Below the pieces are notes generated by a model that did not search any database, was not told the DNA's origin, and saw nothing but the letters and a program-made list of their open reading frames with translations. From Sporomusa malonica (lineage in GTDB: Bacteria; Bacillota; Negativicutes; Sporomusales; Sporomusaceae), in assembly GCF_041428715.1 (NCBI RefSeq), contig NZ_CP155572.1: 64,000 nt of DNA; one strand, written 5' to 3'. The position numbers were made by a program, and so were the translations under genes. Below are positions 43,782 through 53,902 of the stretch, piece by piece; position 1 is the first letter of the stretch, and each line of letters starts with the position of its first letter.

Positions 43782-44975
43782 TTAAATTCCATATGCTTTA
43801 CGCACTATCGTAATAGGGTGAGCAGTCTTGACCTTGGCCCCATGTGCGATTTGCAGCCGGCAGGTACCGCATTCTGATAACACCGAAGTCACACCGCTGG
43901 CTTTAATGGTTTCAAAAAGATTACTGCCAACCGACATAGCAATATCATATTTGTCATCTTTAAAGCCATAGTTACCTGAAATGCCGCAGCATCCGGCGTC
44001 AGCGTCTGTTACCTCAATACCAGGAAGCATCTTAACAAGCTCCAGACCGGGTCTGCCAATCCCCTGAACCCTGAGGTGACAAGGCGCATGATACAAGTAA
44101 CGGCCTGCTTGCTTGACAAAATTGGTATTCAGCCGTCCTTCGTCATAGAGTTCCAGCAAAAATTCCGAGATATCATAAATCCGGGCAGCAACACGCTCTT
44201 GCTCGTTGATCTCGAATAATTCCTGATATTCTTGCTTAAGCATCAGTCCACAGCTGGTACAGGCTGTAATCACGGAATATCCCAGTTCAACATATTTCTT
44301 TAAAATAGCCACATTCTTACGGGCATTGGCTTCTGCCTCATCCATAAAACCGTTGACTACCAGCGGCGAACCACAGCACACGGCCTCCTCCGGAACAATG
44401 ACCTCAAACTGATTGGCCTGAAGGACAGCTACAACATCAAGTCCAACCTCAGGTTGATTAAAGCTAATAAAACAGCCTGGATAAAAAACCACTTTATTGG
44501 CAAACGACTGCTGCTTGATTTTTTTGAACTGCTTTATGAAGGGTTCAGAAGCATAGGCAGGCAGCGGTGCTTTGTCTGAAATTCCAACTCTTTTCATGAT
44601 TGCCCGGCTCAGAAAATTGTTCATACCCATATTGGCTAGGCCTGGTGTCATACTGGCCATCTTGGCCATTTGTTCGCCATGGGACAAAATCCAGTCCCGG
44701 AGCGACTGTTTATGTGTTTTATAATACTTAGCTTTCGCCTTCATATTGAGCGTAGAGATCGGCACCCTTGATGGACAGCTAATGTCGCAGTTTTTACAGT
44801 TGGAGCAGTATTCCAGCGCAGCATCATAGTCATCTTCTGATAGCCGGAAACGTTCACCAGCCGGACCGGCAAGCTTAGGGCCCCTGAACTCCCGTACGGC
44901 TTGAGTAACTGGACAATGCACAACACAGGCAGTGCAAGTCGTGCAACTATCTGGGTTATAATGATGTTTTTTCAT
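43782..44975 (-). CDS. glpC: Anaerobic glycerol-3-phosphate dehydrogenase, subunit C
   Basis: About 397 residues from ATG 44975 (MKKHHYNPD) behind GGAGAG. Two ferredoxin-type clusters at the N-terminus (CTTCTACVVHCPV and CSNCKNCDISCPS) and two CCG domains (FYPGCF...EEAVCCGSP and HAPCHLR...DADAGCCGISG). Membrane-associated electron-transfer subunit that passes electrons from GlpAB to the quinone pool. Operon glpA-glpB-glpC. Confidence 0.94.
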   Translation of the reverse strand: MKKHHYNPDSCTTCTACVVHCPVTQAVREFRGPKLAGPAGERFRLSEDDYDAALEYCSNCKNCDISCPSRVPISTLNMKAKAKYYKTHKQSLRDWILSHGEQMAKMASMTPGLANMGMNNFLSRAIMKRVGISDKAPLPAYASEPFIKQFKKIKQQSFANKVVFYPGCFISFNQPEVGLDVVAVLQANQFEVIVPEEAVCCGSPLVVNGFMDEAEANARKNVAILKKYVELGYSVITACTSCGLMLKQEYQELFEINEQERVAARIYDISEFLLELYDEGRLNTNFVKQAGRYLYHAPCHLRVQGIGRPGLELVKMLPGIEVTDADAGCCGISGNYGFKDDKYDIAMSVGSNLFETIKASGVTSVLSECGTCRLQIAHGAKVKTAHPITIVRKAYGI

Positions 44976-45014
44976 ATGTTTTCTCTCCATATATAATTAA
45001 AGTAAGACTGTTTA

Positions 45015-46259
45015 CTAACAGGTTAAACCAGCTTTGTAACCTGTCACCAACGCAACCCCATTGCCTGACTTTTCCAGGCAATAGTCGTACCCTGCCAGGT
45101 TTCGGCCAGCAATATATACATTCTCTAACAGCACCTTGCCTTGCGCGTCTACTGGCCGCAGGCTGGAATCTACTTTAATACCAATTTTAGCAAAGGGTTG
45201 GGCGGCGCCACTAAACAACTTAAGCGTGCCCCACTCTTCCCTGTCAGTTGGAGCCTCTACCGGCAGCTGCAAAACAGCCTCATGTACAGTGTCAGGATCT
45301 GCTACAATACCGCCGCCGAAAAAACCGCCTGTGGCCAAAATTACCGCCTGCGTACTGTAGGCACGTTCACGGTCGATATTGCTTGTGACAACAGACATGA
45401 CACGGCTGCCGTCCTTTACAGCCCAGGCAGCATGTGCCTGCTCCATAATCTTAACGCCTAATTTCTTGGCCCGGTTTAAGAGCATGGCGCGCAGTCTGAG
45501 ACCGGTAATAGCGGTCGGCATAATGACGGTTTCAACAAACTTACAGCTAAGCGCTTGTTCCAGCTTATTCCTCACATCATAATTGGGACGAGAGCCCAAG
45601 ACAGGTGGAATAATTACAACACTTCCAGGTTTAATATGTTTACCCAGTTGCTCATAGCATGCCTGCTGGCCTGCTGCCGTATCTAACCATCTGGCAATGT
45701 CAAGGGTTGTTACATCCCGCCCACCGGTAAAACCAGTCTCAATTACGACTTTTTCATACTCTTTCTGATAGCCGGGAAGCTTGCTTAACCCCTTGATAAC
45801 AAGCTCAGGAAAGTAGTCTTTAAGCCTGGAGAAACCAGCTACTACCACATGGTTGGCCGCTTTGAGCAGACTAATATCCATGGTCAGCGGCACCAGGCAG
45901 CTAGGTTTTAAGGTCCCTACCGCCGTAGGCAGCCATTGGGTGCTGTCCATGCTGCCGGTATAAGCAAAACCTTCTTCTTTACACATCGTAAGAAAAAACT
46001 GCACTGCGTCTTCCATTACCTGACTGCCGACCTTGCTATAGGGGTGATCTTCAGCCAATCGGCCAAGGCCGTCACGGGGGCTGTACACGGTTGTATTGTC
46101 CTCAAGATATCCCAGCATATCAATTGTACCGCCGCCAATGGCCAGTGTGCCAGCGCCGGAGGTCATAAGCGTTACCTCTTTACCCCGCCCGGCAGCGACA
46201 ATCGCCGCTGTCAAACCGGCCAGGCCACCACCAATAACAATAACATCACTTGTTCTCAT
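45015..46259 (-). CDS. glpB: Anaerobic glycerol-3-phosphate dehydrogenase, subunit B
   Basis: 414 residues from ATG 46259 (MRTSDVIVIGGGLAGLTA), with GGAG nine bases upstream. FAD-binding GGGLAGLTAAI at the N-terminus, and C-terminal NVYIAGRNLAGYDYCLEKSGNGVAL as in GlpB. It overlaps the glpA stop by a few bases, so the pair is translationally coupled. Confidence 0.93.
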   Translation of the reverse strand: MRTSDVIVIGGGLAGLTAAIVAAGRGKEVTLMTSGAGTLAIGGGTIDMLGYLEDNTTVYSPRDGLGRLAEDHPYSKVGSQVMEDAVQFFLTMCKEEGFAYTGSMDSTQWLPTAVGTLKPSCLVPLTMDISLLKAANHVVVAGFSRLKDYFPELVIKGLSKLPGYQKEYEKVVIETGFTGGRDVTTLDIARWLDTAAGQQACYEQLGKHIKPGSVVIIPPVLGSRPNYDVRNKLEQALSCKFVETVIMPTAITGLRLRAMLLNRAKKLGVKIMEQAHAAWAVKDGSRVMSVVTSNIDRERAYSTQAVILATGGFFGGGIVADPDTVHEAVLQLPVEAPTDREEWGTLKLFSGAAQPFAKIGIKVDSSLRPVDAQGKVLLENVYIAGRNLAGYDYCLEKSGNGVALVTGYKAGLTC

Positions 46260-47856
46260 GATTAACCGCTCCATCTATATTTAATGCGGCTGCGTAGATA
46301 CCGCGCATGAGCTCGGCCTCTCGCAGCTGATTGCCCCAAAGCACCGGACGAATACCGTTCCAGCGTGCTTCTAGAAAATCTTCCACAAGCTTAGGCGCAT
46401 CCTTGCCTGTAATCAAATCATTGGCTGCCACCACGCCTACCGTGCGGAAGCCACAGAAGGCACCCTGGCAGGTTCCCATCCCCATGCGCGTTTTGCGTCG
46501 TACATCCTCAAGGCTGTAGCTTGTATCGTCTGCTGCCATGGCTTCGACCTCAGCCAGTGTAACCATTTCACACTCACAGAGTAGCTGACGTTTAGCCGGA
46601 TTGGCTTCCATTGATTTAACAACTTCAGCCAGCTTGGGACCAAGCCGTGAAGCAGCCCGGTTGACAGTATAGGCTGGAAAAAACTGCTTTGCCGCTTGGA
46701 TATCTGCTGCCGGTGCATCGTCAATCATAGGCTCAATTGCAGTCCGGCATTCAGCTTTGACGTCAAGCTTGGCACAGACTTTATCTGCCATCTTTTCGGC
46801 CATGAGACGATAGGTTGTCAGTTTGCCGCCGACAATTGTCGCCATGCCCTTCAGTCCGTCTTTTTCGTGGTCAATAATAGTAAAGTTACGGGATGCCGCT
46901 CTGCCGGCCGCACCAGGATCAGCACTATAGAGTGGACGCGTTCCGGCAAAGGTCCGAAGAATACGGTAGTTATAGATATCCTCAAATAACGGCTGGCCGA
47001 TTTTTAAGAGTTCTGCTACCTCAGCCGTACGGGGGATGGTATCATCTGGTCGGGATGCAGGCGATGAAGTTGTGCCCAAAATGGTAATTGAGCCATGTGG
47101 CACAAAGATATCGCCATCTGACGGTGGCCGCAGACGATTGACTATCCGGCTGGTAAACCGGTGATTAAAGGCAATCAGCACACCCCTGTCAGGTTTAACA
47201 TTAACCTCAATCCCAGCTAAATGAGCCACTTGACCCACCCACGAGCCTGCAGCATTTACAATATAATCGCAGGCAATTGAGTCGGTCTGACCTGTTAACG
47301 TGTTTTTGACCTTAACTCCTACTACCTGATTATTTACATGGTCAATAGCGGTTACTTCAGTATATGTCAAAGCCTGACCCCCGTATTTCCGGGCAGATAT
47401 GACATTTTGCCATACCAATCTGAAACCATCGACAGCCGAGTCAGGCACACGATAGGCTGAGACCGCCCTGCTGGTAAGCTGTGGCTCGAGGCGCTTGGCT
47501 TCAGCTGGGGTTATAGGAATGGCGGGAATGTTCACTTTGGCACAGGCTGCTACCCAGGAAGCTTCAAAAGCCTCATCATCTTCAGGCAATCTAACAAAGA
47601 ACCCCTCAGTCTCTTCGACAGAATGCCGGGCGATTTTACGTAAAATCATGTTTTCTTCAATACATTCTTGTGCCGATTCGGCATCTTTGACCGCATACCG
47701 GCCGCCACTATGCAAAAGCCCATGAAACCGCGAGCTTGTGCCATAAGCTAAGTCCTTTTGTTCAACTAATATGGTTTTTATCCCGCGCATGGACAAGTCC
47801 CGAAGAATGCCGACCCCGGTTGCCCCGCCGCCGATGACCACTACAGTAGCTTGCAT
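46246..47856 (-). CDS. glpA: Anaerobic glycerol-3-phosphate dehydrogenase, subunit A
   Basis: 536 residues from ATG 47856 (MQATVVVIGGGATGVG), seven to nine bases after AAAGGAG. FAD motif VIGGGATGVGILRDLSMRGI (part), substrate loop SSRFHGLLHSGGRYAV, DAO-family core, and a C-terminal BFD-like [2Fe-2S] domain with CECEMVT, MGMGTCQGAFCGFR. Oxidises glycerol 3-phosphate to dihydroxyacetone phosphate, which enters the glycolytic operon encoded nearby. Confidence 0.95.
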   Translation of the reverse strand: MQATVVVIGGGATGVGILRDLSMRGIKTILVEQKDLAYGTSSRFHGLLHSGGRYAVKDAESAQECIEENMILRKIARHSVEETEGFFVRLPEDDEAFEASWVAACAKVNIPAIPITPAEAKRLEPQLTSRAVSAYRVPDSAVDGFRLVWQNVISARKYGGQALTYTEVTAIDHVNNQVVGVKVKNTLTGQTDSIACDYIVNAAGSWVGQVAHLAGIEVNVKPDRGVLIAFNHRFTSRIVNRLRPPSDGDIFVPHGSITILGTTSSPASRPDDTIPRTAEVAELLKIGQPLFEDIYNYRILRTFAGTRPLYSADPGAAGRAASRNFTIIDHEKDGLKGMATIVGGKLTTYRLMAEKMADKVCAKLDVKAECRTAIEPMIDDAPAADIQAAKQFFPAYTVNRAASRLGPKLAEVVKSMEANPAKRQLLCECEMVTLAEVEAMAADDTSYSLEDVRRKTRMGMGTCQGAFCGFRTVGVVAANDLITGKDAPKLVEDFLEARWNGIRPVLWGNQLREAELMRGIYAAALNIDGAVNHENK

Positions 47857-47934
47857 ATTTATATACTCCTTTGGGGAAAGCTGGCTGTCCACCGCCGACA
47901 TGACAATTCTAGCCAGTCTCCGAAAATTAAGGGT

Positions 47935-47991
47935 AAAAAAAGGATAGAGAAGTCCCCTTGGGCCGCTAACTGGCGCAAGAAGGACTTCTCT
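47935..47991 (-). terminator. Terminator between glpK and glpA
   Basis: Arms AGAGAAGTCC and GGACTTCTCT with an inner CTTG/CAAG pairing, followed on the minus strand by ATCCTTTTTTT. The AAGAGAAGTCC sequence also occurs in the glpF leader. Confidence 0.8.
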
Positions 47992-48055
47992 TCATCTCTA
48001 AGTCCAATATATCAACATTGTCTAGTAGTTTCGCAGCGTTTTAACAGTTTGGTTT

Positions 48056-49552
48056 TTACTCTTCCCAATCCATCGAACGCTTAACTGCTTTTTGCCAGCC
48101 CTTATAGAGTTTGGCGCTTTGCTCTGCTGCCATCGAAGGCTCAAAGCGGCTGTCAAGTTTCCAGTTTTTAACCAGGTCTTCTTTATTGCTCCATACACCA
48201 ACAGCAAGACCGGCAAGATAGGCTGCGCCCAGAGCGGTAGTCTCGGTAACCTGCGGACGGTCAACCGGTACACCCAGGATATCTGCCTGGAACTGCATGA
48301 GAATGTTATTGACTACAGCGCCGCCGTCAACCTTGAGCGCTTGCAGTTTAATCTCAGAGTCAGCTTCCATAGCACTCAATACGTCTTTTGTCTGATAAGC
48401 CATGGAATCAAGAGTGGCACGAACAACATGCGCCTTAGTAGTACCGCGGGTCAAGCCAAGGATAGCGCCGCGAGCTGTCATGTTCCAGTAGGGAGCGCCC
48501 AAACCAACAAAGGCCGGAACCACATACACGCCTTCAGCATCACTAACTTTCTTAGCAAAGTATTCAGAATCTGGAGCAGCATCAATCAGTTTAAGTCCGT
48601 CACGCAGCCACTGAACAGCTGAGCCAGCTACAAAGATACTGCCTTCCAGAGCATATTCTACTTTGCCGTCAAGGCCCCAGGCGATTGTTGTTAACAAACC
48701 ATTCTTTGACTCATATACCTTGTCACCAGTGTTCATGAGCATGAAGCAACCAGTGCCATAGGTATTTTTAGCCATACCAGGTTTGAAGCAGGTTTGACCA
48801 AACAGGGCAGCCTGTTGGTCGCCAGCAGCGCCAGCAAGTGGCACAGCCGCACCAAAGAATACATTTGCATCAGTAGTGCCATATACATGGCTGGACGGGC
48901 AAACCTCAGGCAGCATGGAAGCGGGAACAGTCAGCGCAGCCAACAGCTCTTCGTCCCATTTCAATTCGCGGATATTGTACATTAATGTCCGTGAAGCATT
49001 GGAGTAGTCAGTTACATGGACTTTGCCACCTGACAGTTTCCACATAAGCCAGGTATCAATGGTTCCGAACAGGAGATCCCCTTTTTCGGCTTTAGCACGG
49101 GCGCCCTCAACATTGTCAAGAATCCATTTAACTTTGGTGCCTGAGAAATAAGCGTCAACTACCAGACCAGTCTTTTGGCGGAAGGTATCTTCCAGACCCT
49201 TGGCTTTCAAATCATTGCAGATATCCATCGTTTGACGGGATTGCCAGACAATCGCATTATATACCGGTTTGCCTGTTGTTTTGTCCCAAACTACAGTTGT
49301 TTCGCGTTGGTTGGTAATACCAATGGCAGCTACATCGGCTGCGCTGATGCCAGCTTTGGCGATGGCTTCAGCTGCAACACTAATTTGCGAGCTCCAAATT
49401 TCGTCAGCATTGTGCTCTACCCAACCTGGCTTAGGGAAGATTTGGGTAAACTCTTTTTGGGCAACTGCAACAATACTAGACTCTGAATCAAACAAAATGG
49501 CTCGCGAACTGGTAGTTCCCTGGTCTAGTGCAAGTACATACTTCTTGGTCAT
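48056..49552 (-). CDS. glpK: Glycerol kinase
   Basis: 498 residues, standard length. ALDQGTTSSRAILFD (phosphate-1), KPGWVEHNADEIW, NQRETTVVWDK, the active-site GTIDTWLMWKLSGGKVHVTDYSNASRT (noted in part), and TYGTGCFMLMNTG. Phosphorylates glycerol entering by GlpF. Precedes glpA in the glp gene order and ends at a terminator. Confidence 0.98.
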   Translation of the reverse strand: MTKKYVLALDQGTTSSRAILFDSESSIVAVAQKEFTQIFPKPGWVEHNADEIWSSQISVAAEAIAKAGISAADVAAIGITNQRETTVVWDKTTGKPVYNAIVWQSRQTMDICNDLKAKGLEDTFRQKTGLVVDAYFSGTKVKWILDNVEGARAKAEKGDLLFGTIDTWLMWKLSGGKVHVTDYSNASRTLMYNIRELKWDEELLAALTVPASMLPEVCPSSHVYGTTDANVFFGAAVPLAGAAGDQQAALFGQTCFKPGMAKNTYGTGCFMLMNTGDKVYESKNGLLTTIAWGLDGKVEYALEGSIFVAGSAVQWLRDGLKLIDAAPDSEYFAKKVSDAEGVYVVPAFVGLGAPYWNMTARGAILGLTRGTTKAHVVRATLDSMAYQTKDVLSAMEADSEIKLQALKVDGGAVVNNILMQFQADILGVPVDRPQVTETTALGAAYLAGLAVGVWSNKEDLVKNWKLDSRFEPSMAAEQSAKLYKGWQKAVKRSMDWEE

Positions 49553-49626
49553 AATAGCAACTCCCTCATCTTTATATATTTTTTTTGATTGCGTAGAAAT
49601 TGATAGCTGGCTATAACTAGTCTCTA

Positions 49627-50352
49627 TTATAGCATTCCAGTAGCTTTAGCCACTGCAACTGCTACACCGGCCCCAATCATTGGACCGACAACCGGAACCC
49701 AGGCATAACCCCAGTCTGAATCGCCTTTACCAGCGATAGGCAGAATGGCGTGGGCAATACGGGGGCCAAGGTCACGGGCAGGATTAAGAGCATAACCGGT
49801 AGGACCACCAAGGCTGAGGCCAAGTGCCCAGACCAGCATACCAACAAGGTAAGGTCCAAAGCCAGGAGCCAGGTTGCCGACAGGTTTAGAGAAGATTGCA
49901 AAAATCATGGTAATTAGAACGGTAGTAGCGATTATCTCGCAAAGCAGATTAGCAAAAGTATTGCGGATTGCCGGACCAGTGGAGAAAACAGCAAGTTTGA
50001 GGCCTTTGTCTTCAGTAACTTCCCAGTGCGGCAGGAAGGCTAACCAGACTACGACTCCACCAGCGAAGCCGCCTGCTAATTCAGCCAACATTGTCATTAC
50101 AGCATGCCCAGGCGCGTATACGCCTAAAAACGTTTTTGCAAGGGTTACTGCTGGATTAAGATCGGCCTGAGGTGCGCCTGTAGCGATTGCACTAAATACC
50201 CCAAGCATAACACCCATAGCCCAGCCTGTAACAATAGTTAACCAGCCAGCACCCTCAGCTTTTGACTTGCTTAAGAGGCAGTTGGCAACAACACCGCCAC
50301 CGAAGATAATAAGAACCATCGTGCCGAAAAATTCACCAAACAAATTAGTCAT
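49627..50352 (-). CDS. glpF: Glycerol uptake facilitator
   Basis: 241 residues from ATG 50352 (MTNLFGEFFGTMVLI), eight bases after GGAGGG. Six membrane segments and two half-helix motifs: LNPAVTLA and YALNPARDLGPR (NPA boxes), with the arginine and glycine-rich channel lining of an aquaglyceroporin. Upstream leader of about 300 bases and glpP suggest control by GlpP antitermination. Confidence 0.95.
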   Translation of the reverse strand: MTNLFGEFFGTMVLIIFGGGVVANCLLSKSKAEGAGWLTIVTGWAMGVMLGVFSAIATGAPQADLNPAVTLAKTFLGVYAPGHAVMTMLAELAGGFAGGVVVWLAFLPHWEVTEDKGLKLAVFSTGPAIRNTFANLLCEIIATTVLITMIFAIFSKPVGNLAPGFGPYLVGMLVWALGLSLGGPTGYALNPARDLGPRIAHAILPIAGKGDSDWGYAWVPVVGPMIGAGVAVAVAKATGML

Positions 50353-50651
50353 AAATAATACCCTCCTCTTTTTCTCTAAATATGCAGAATTTTCTAATAA
50401 CAACCCCCGGTATTCAACCTTTTGCGATTGTCAGCTATCCCCCTCCTTAGGAACACATAAAAATAAAAGCCCAAATTAAACGCCCATAGACTACTACTAC
50501 AATAGCTCCGGCGAAAAATTCGGACTTCTCTTTTATCTCTGTCCCTATATTCTTATAGTAATACATATTCTACCCTACATGAATAATTCCTGCTAATTTT
50601 TCAATTGTTTGAAAATTATTATTTTCACATACAATTCTCATTATAATAACA
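50353..50651 (-). promoter_or_regulatory. glpF leader, candidate GlpP-controlled region
   Basis: About 300 bases between glpP and glpF without a gene. In Bacillus, GlpP with glycerol 3-phosphate prevents termination in the glpFK leader. Here the leader holds AAGAGAAGTCC, GC-rich CGCCGG and further dyads, and the same AAGAGAAGTCC is in the glpK terminator. No convincing single terminator hairpin was assigned, so GlpP binding here is an inference from gene order. Confidence 0.4.
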
Positions 50652-51218
50652 CTACCATAGTTCGCGTTTACTGGCACTTACTGCAGTAAGTCCGCTGTTA
50701 ATGGCCTGTTGTACCTCTTCTTTGGTGTGCATCAGTCCGCCGCCTAGGATCGGTAACCCCGTTAGATCGGCTAATTCAGTAATTACACTAGATGGAACAG
50801 AGGCCGGCAGTAGTTCAAGTGCATCAGGCTTGTAGCCCTTGAGAAGGTTTACACCTGTTTTAATAGCTTCCGAATCCATCATAAACAGCCGATGGATAAC
50901 AATCATTCCTGCCTCCCTGGCAATTTTACCTAGTTGCGGCTTGGTGGTGATAATAGCCGCAACACCCATTCGTACCAAGAATAGAATACCGGCTTTATCT
51001 TTGCCAACACCTCCCAATAAATCGAGGTGAACCAAAACCCGCTTTTTATGTTCACGCGCTTGTGCTAAAAGTTCAGGTAGAATGTTGATATCACCAAACA
51101 GCAAGCTGACGCTGGGGCTTGAAGAATGGGAAAGGGCATATTTAAAATCCTCATAATTACGAGGCGCCGGTATGATATGACCATCACTTAACAACCTGAT
51201 AATATTGTTTTGTGCCAT
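50652..51218 (-). CDS. glpP: Glycerol-3-phosphate responsive antiterminator
   Basis: 188 residues of the GlpP family: VHLDLLGGVGKDKAGILFL, AAIITTKPQLGKIA, HRLFMMDSEAI, DALELLPASVPS and GLPILGGGLMHTKEEV form the TIM-barrel-like ligand site. An RNA-binding antiterminator activated by glycerol 3-phosphate. First gene of the glp set, upstream of glpF on the same strand. Confidence 0.96.
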   Translation of the reverse strand: MAQNNIIRLLSDGHIIPAPRNYEDFKYALSHSSSPSVSLLFGDINILPELLAQAREHKKRVLVHLDLLGGVGKDKAGILFLVRMGVAAIITTKPQLGKIAREAGMIVIHRLFMMDSEAIKTGVNLLKGYKPDALELLPASVPSSVITELADLTGLPILGGGLMHTKEEVQQAINSGLTAVSASKRELW

Positions 51219-51325
51219 TCAATCACTACCTTCAAATAGTCTTTAATTCCTTATTCGCCATACGTTCCAATATACCTTTCCCCAATTTATTTAATTACTT
51301 CCATTTAACGGTAATATATTGCTCA

Positions 51326-51367
51326 TAATAAAGATCTCTAAAAGAGCCTAGGCTCCTTCAGAGATCT
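51326..51367 (-). terminator. Hairpin after rpoN
   Basis: AGATCTCT and AGAGATCT with inner AGAGCC/GGCTC pairing, followed on the minus strand by TTTATTATG. It separates rpoN from glpP. Confidence 0.65.
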
Positions 51368-51383
51368 CAAGTATAGTACTAGA

Positions 51384-52817
51384 TTAATGCCTTTTCCGCC
51401 TACTTGATGCAGGAATTCCCAGTTCTTCGCGATATTTTGCCACTGTCCGGCGTGAAACCATGATTCCCTTGCCATTAAGCAGATCACTTAACGCCTGGTC
51501 GCTTAAAGGCTGTGTCTGATTTTCGGCAGTAACAAGCTCTTTTATCTCTTGTTTTACCCGACTGGCTGATACATCTTCGCCACCAGTACTCTGGAGGCCT
51601 GCGGTAAAAAAGGTATGCAAGCCAAATACTCCATGCGGAGTGGACGCATACTTATTTGCAGTAGCCCGACTGACTGTTGATTCATGAACCCCAATTTGCT
51701 CGGCGACTTTTTTCAACGTCAACGGCCGCAGAAACTTGGGGCCATGGTCGAAGAACCCGCGCTGCAGACCAACAATAGCCTCCGTCACATTGTATAACGT
51801 GCGGCGTCGCTGTTCAATACTTTTTATCAGCCAGACAGCAGCATTTATCCGGCCTTCAACATATTTGCGGGCATCACTGTCAGCATCCCGAATAATCTGG
51901 CGGTAATAAGGATTAATTGATAATTGTGGAACATGGTTGTCATTTATATGGATAACATACGCATCGTTCAGCCGCTCAATCGTAACGTCAGGCGTGATAT
52001 ATCCAGGCTGACCGCCCCCGAAGGCCTGACCTGGTTTAGGGTCAAGCGTGCGGATTAGATCAACAGCCTGCTGGACCTCATGGGCCGTACAATGCAGCTT
52101 TTCTGCAATCTGTTTGTAGCGGGCGCAGGCCACTTGGTCAAGGTATCCATTAATAATAGCCTCAGCCAGGCCAATTTCCGGGCTAAGCTCTGGCGTTTTT
52201 TGCTTTAGTTGAATAAGGAGGCATTCCTGCAGGCTGCAGGCGCCCACCCCGATCGGATCAAAGGTTTGAATAATTCCGAGGACATCGTTCACAACGGCCT
52301 CAGCTACCCCAAGCTGGGCGGCTGCTTCATTGATTGTGCCACATAAATAGCCATTATCGTCAATACAGCCAATTAGATATCTGCCAACATTCAAGTGACC
52401 AGCCTCAAATACAGCAAAATGCAGCTGCATTTCAAGATAATCTTGCAGCGATACAGCCTGAGCATCAGCCACTTCCCGCCCTGGTGCTGTTTCAGACGTC
52501 CCCGTTTGATTTGCGCCAGACATCTGGGTACCGCTGCCAAGCAAATATTCAATCCAGCCATCAGCTTCAGGCGGATTGTCGTACTCTATGGTTGCCGACT
52601 CTGTCAAAGAACCCGCCTCATCACTATTATCCTTTTCGTTCCCGCTCTCGTCGGCGTCAGCCTCAAGCACAGGATTCTCTAGCAGTTCTTTTTCCACCAG
52701 CGACGCCAATTCCATCGATGGAAGCTGCAGAATGGCAATTGCCTGGCGCAGCTGGGGGGTCATAATCAATTTCTGTGTTGTTTCCAATTTAAGTCCGTAT
52801 TCTAATTGCACACCCAT
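51384..52817 (-). CDS. rpoN: RNA polymerase sigma-54 factor
   Basis: 477 residues with all three regions. Region I, Gln/Leu-rich: LIMTPQLRQAIAILQLPSMELA (part). Region III core-binding and DNA-binding with the HTH KKVAEQIGVHESTVSRATANKY (part), and the RpoN box near the end, RRTVAKYREELGIPASSRRK. Sigma-54 initiates at -24/-12 promoters and needs an AAA+ activator; none of that kind is in this window. It follows hypE on the same strand. Confidence 0.97.
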   Translation of the reverse strand: MGVQLEYGLKLETTQKLIMTPQLRQAIAILQLPSMELASLVEKELLENPVLEADADESGNEKDNSDEAGSLTESATIEYDNPPEADGWIEYLLGSGTQMSGANQTGTSETAPGREVADAQAVSLQDYLEMQLHFAVFEAGHLNVGRYLIGCIDDNGYLCGTINEAAAQLGVAEAVVNDVLGIIQTFDPIGVGACSLQECLLIQLKQKTPELSPEIGLAEAIINGYLDQVACARYKQIAEKLHCTAHEVQQAVDLIRTLDPKPGQAFGGGQPGYITPDVTIERLNDAYVIHINDNHVPQLSINPYYRQIIRDADSDARKYVEGRINAAVWLIKSIEQRRRTLYNVTEAIVGLQRGFFDHGPKFLRPLTLKKVAEQIGVHESTVSRATANKYASTPHGVFGLHTFFTAGLQSTGGEDVSASRVKQEIKELVTAENQTQPLSDQALSDLLNGKGIMVSRRTVAKYREELGIPASSRRKRH

Positions 52818-52885
52818 TAACCTCCCCCTAGCTTTTATCCGATGACCATCTTACATAATCCTATGACAAGCTGTTAGAAAATATG

Positions 52886-53902
52886 TTAGCAGATGCGTGG
52901 TAATTGCTCACCTGACAGCATATCTAACAAGCGAAGTCCACCCACGGTAGTCCTTAGTGCTACCTGGCCAGCTGCCTGATTTGTCACTGTACCAATAATC
53001 CGGGCAGCGGCAGAAAACTCATGTTGCTTCATTATAGTCAGAACTTTTTCACTATATTCTTTTTCGACAATGGCAATGACTTTTCCTTCATTCGCAAGGT
53101 ACAAAGGATCAAATCCCAGTATTTCACAGACAGCCAGTACTTCCGGGCGTACAGGCATGAGGCTTTCTTCTAAAATCATGCCTACCCCGGCATCAGCCGC
53201 AATCTCATTCAAAGTAGTCGCTAGCCCCCCTCGCGTAGGGTCACGCAGCATGGCGATTTGCGGTACTTCTGCCAACATAGCCTCGATTAGCTTATTGAGG
53301 GGGGCGCAGTCGCTAATAACCCTTTCAGGCAGTGTCAAACCGTGACGCTCACTCATGACGGCAACGGCATGATCGCCGAGAGGTCCACTGACAATGATAT
53401 CCTGACCTGGTTTAACCCGCTTAGCCGTAATATCGACCCGGGGCAGCATTATGCCAATCCCGGCTGTGTTGATATAGATGCCGTCAACAGCCCCTTTTTC
53501 CACCACTTTGGTATCGCCGGTGACAATGTCTACCCCGGCTGCTAAGGCTGTTTCCCGCATGGATGCGACTATGTGCTTGAGTTCAGCAACAGGCAGCCCC
53601 TCTTCCAGGATAAACCCAGCACTTAAGTATAACGGTCGGGCGCCACACATGGCTAAATCGTTGACTGTGCCGCACACGGCTAACTTACCGATGTCACCGC
53701 CAGGAAAAAAACGGGGTTTAACGACATAACTGTCAGTTGTAAATGCCAGTTGAGTACCACCGATAGCCAAACGCGCCCCATCATGAAGCTCAGCCAGCGC
53801 TGAATTAGCAAAGGCAGGCAGCATAATGTTTTTAATCAAGTCATGACTAAGACGCCCGCCACTGCCATGGCCAAGCAATATACGCTCTTCCCGGTTATGC
53901 AT
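52886..53902 (-). CDS. hypE: Hydrogenase maturation protein HypE
   Basis: About 338 residues from ATG 53902, which overlaps the hypD stop by eight bases; a slightly longer N-terminus is possible. ILLGHGSGGRLS starts the PurM-like ATP-binding fold; FTTDSYVVKPRFFPGGDIG and GDTKVVEKGAVDGIYINTAG (part) are typical. The chain ends GEQLPRIC-stop, the conserved C-terminal cysteine that is carbamoylated and dehydrated to thiocyanate for the [NiFe] cofactor cyanide ligands. Confidence 0.96.
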   Translation of the reverse strand: MHNREERILLGHGSGGRLSHDLIKNIMLPAFANSALAELHDGARLAIGGTQLAFTTDSYVVKPRFFPGGDIGKLAVCGTVNDLAMCGARPLYLSAGFILEEGLPVAELKHIVASMRETALAAGVDIVTGDTKVVEKGAVDGIYINTAGIGIMLPRVDITAKRVKPGQDIIVSGPLGDHAVAVMSERHGLTLPERVISDCAPLNKLIEAMLAEVPQIAMLRDPTRGGLATTLNEIAADAGVGMILEESLMPVRPEVLAVCEILGFDPLYLANEGKVIAIVEKEYSEKVLTIMKQHEFSAAARIIGTVTNQAAGQVALRTTVGGLRLLDMLSGEQLPRIC

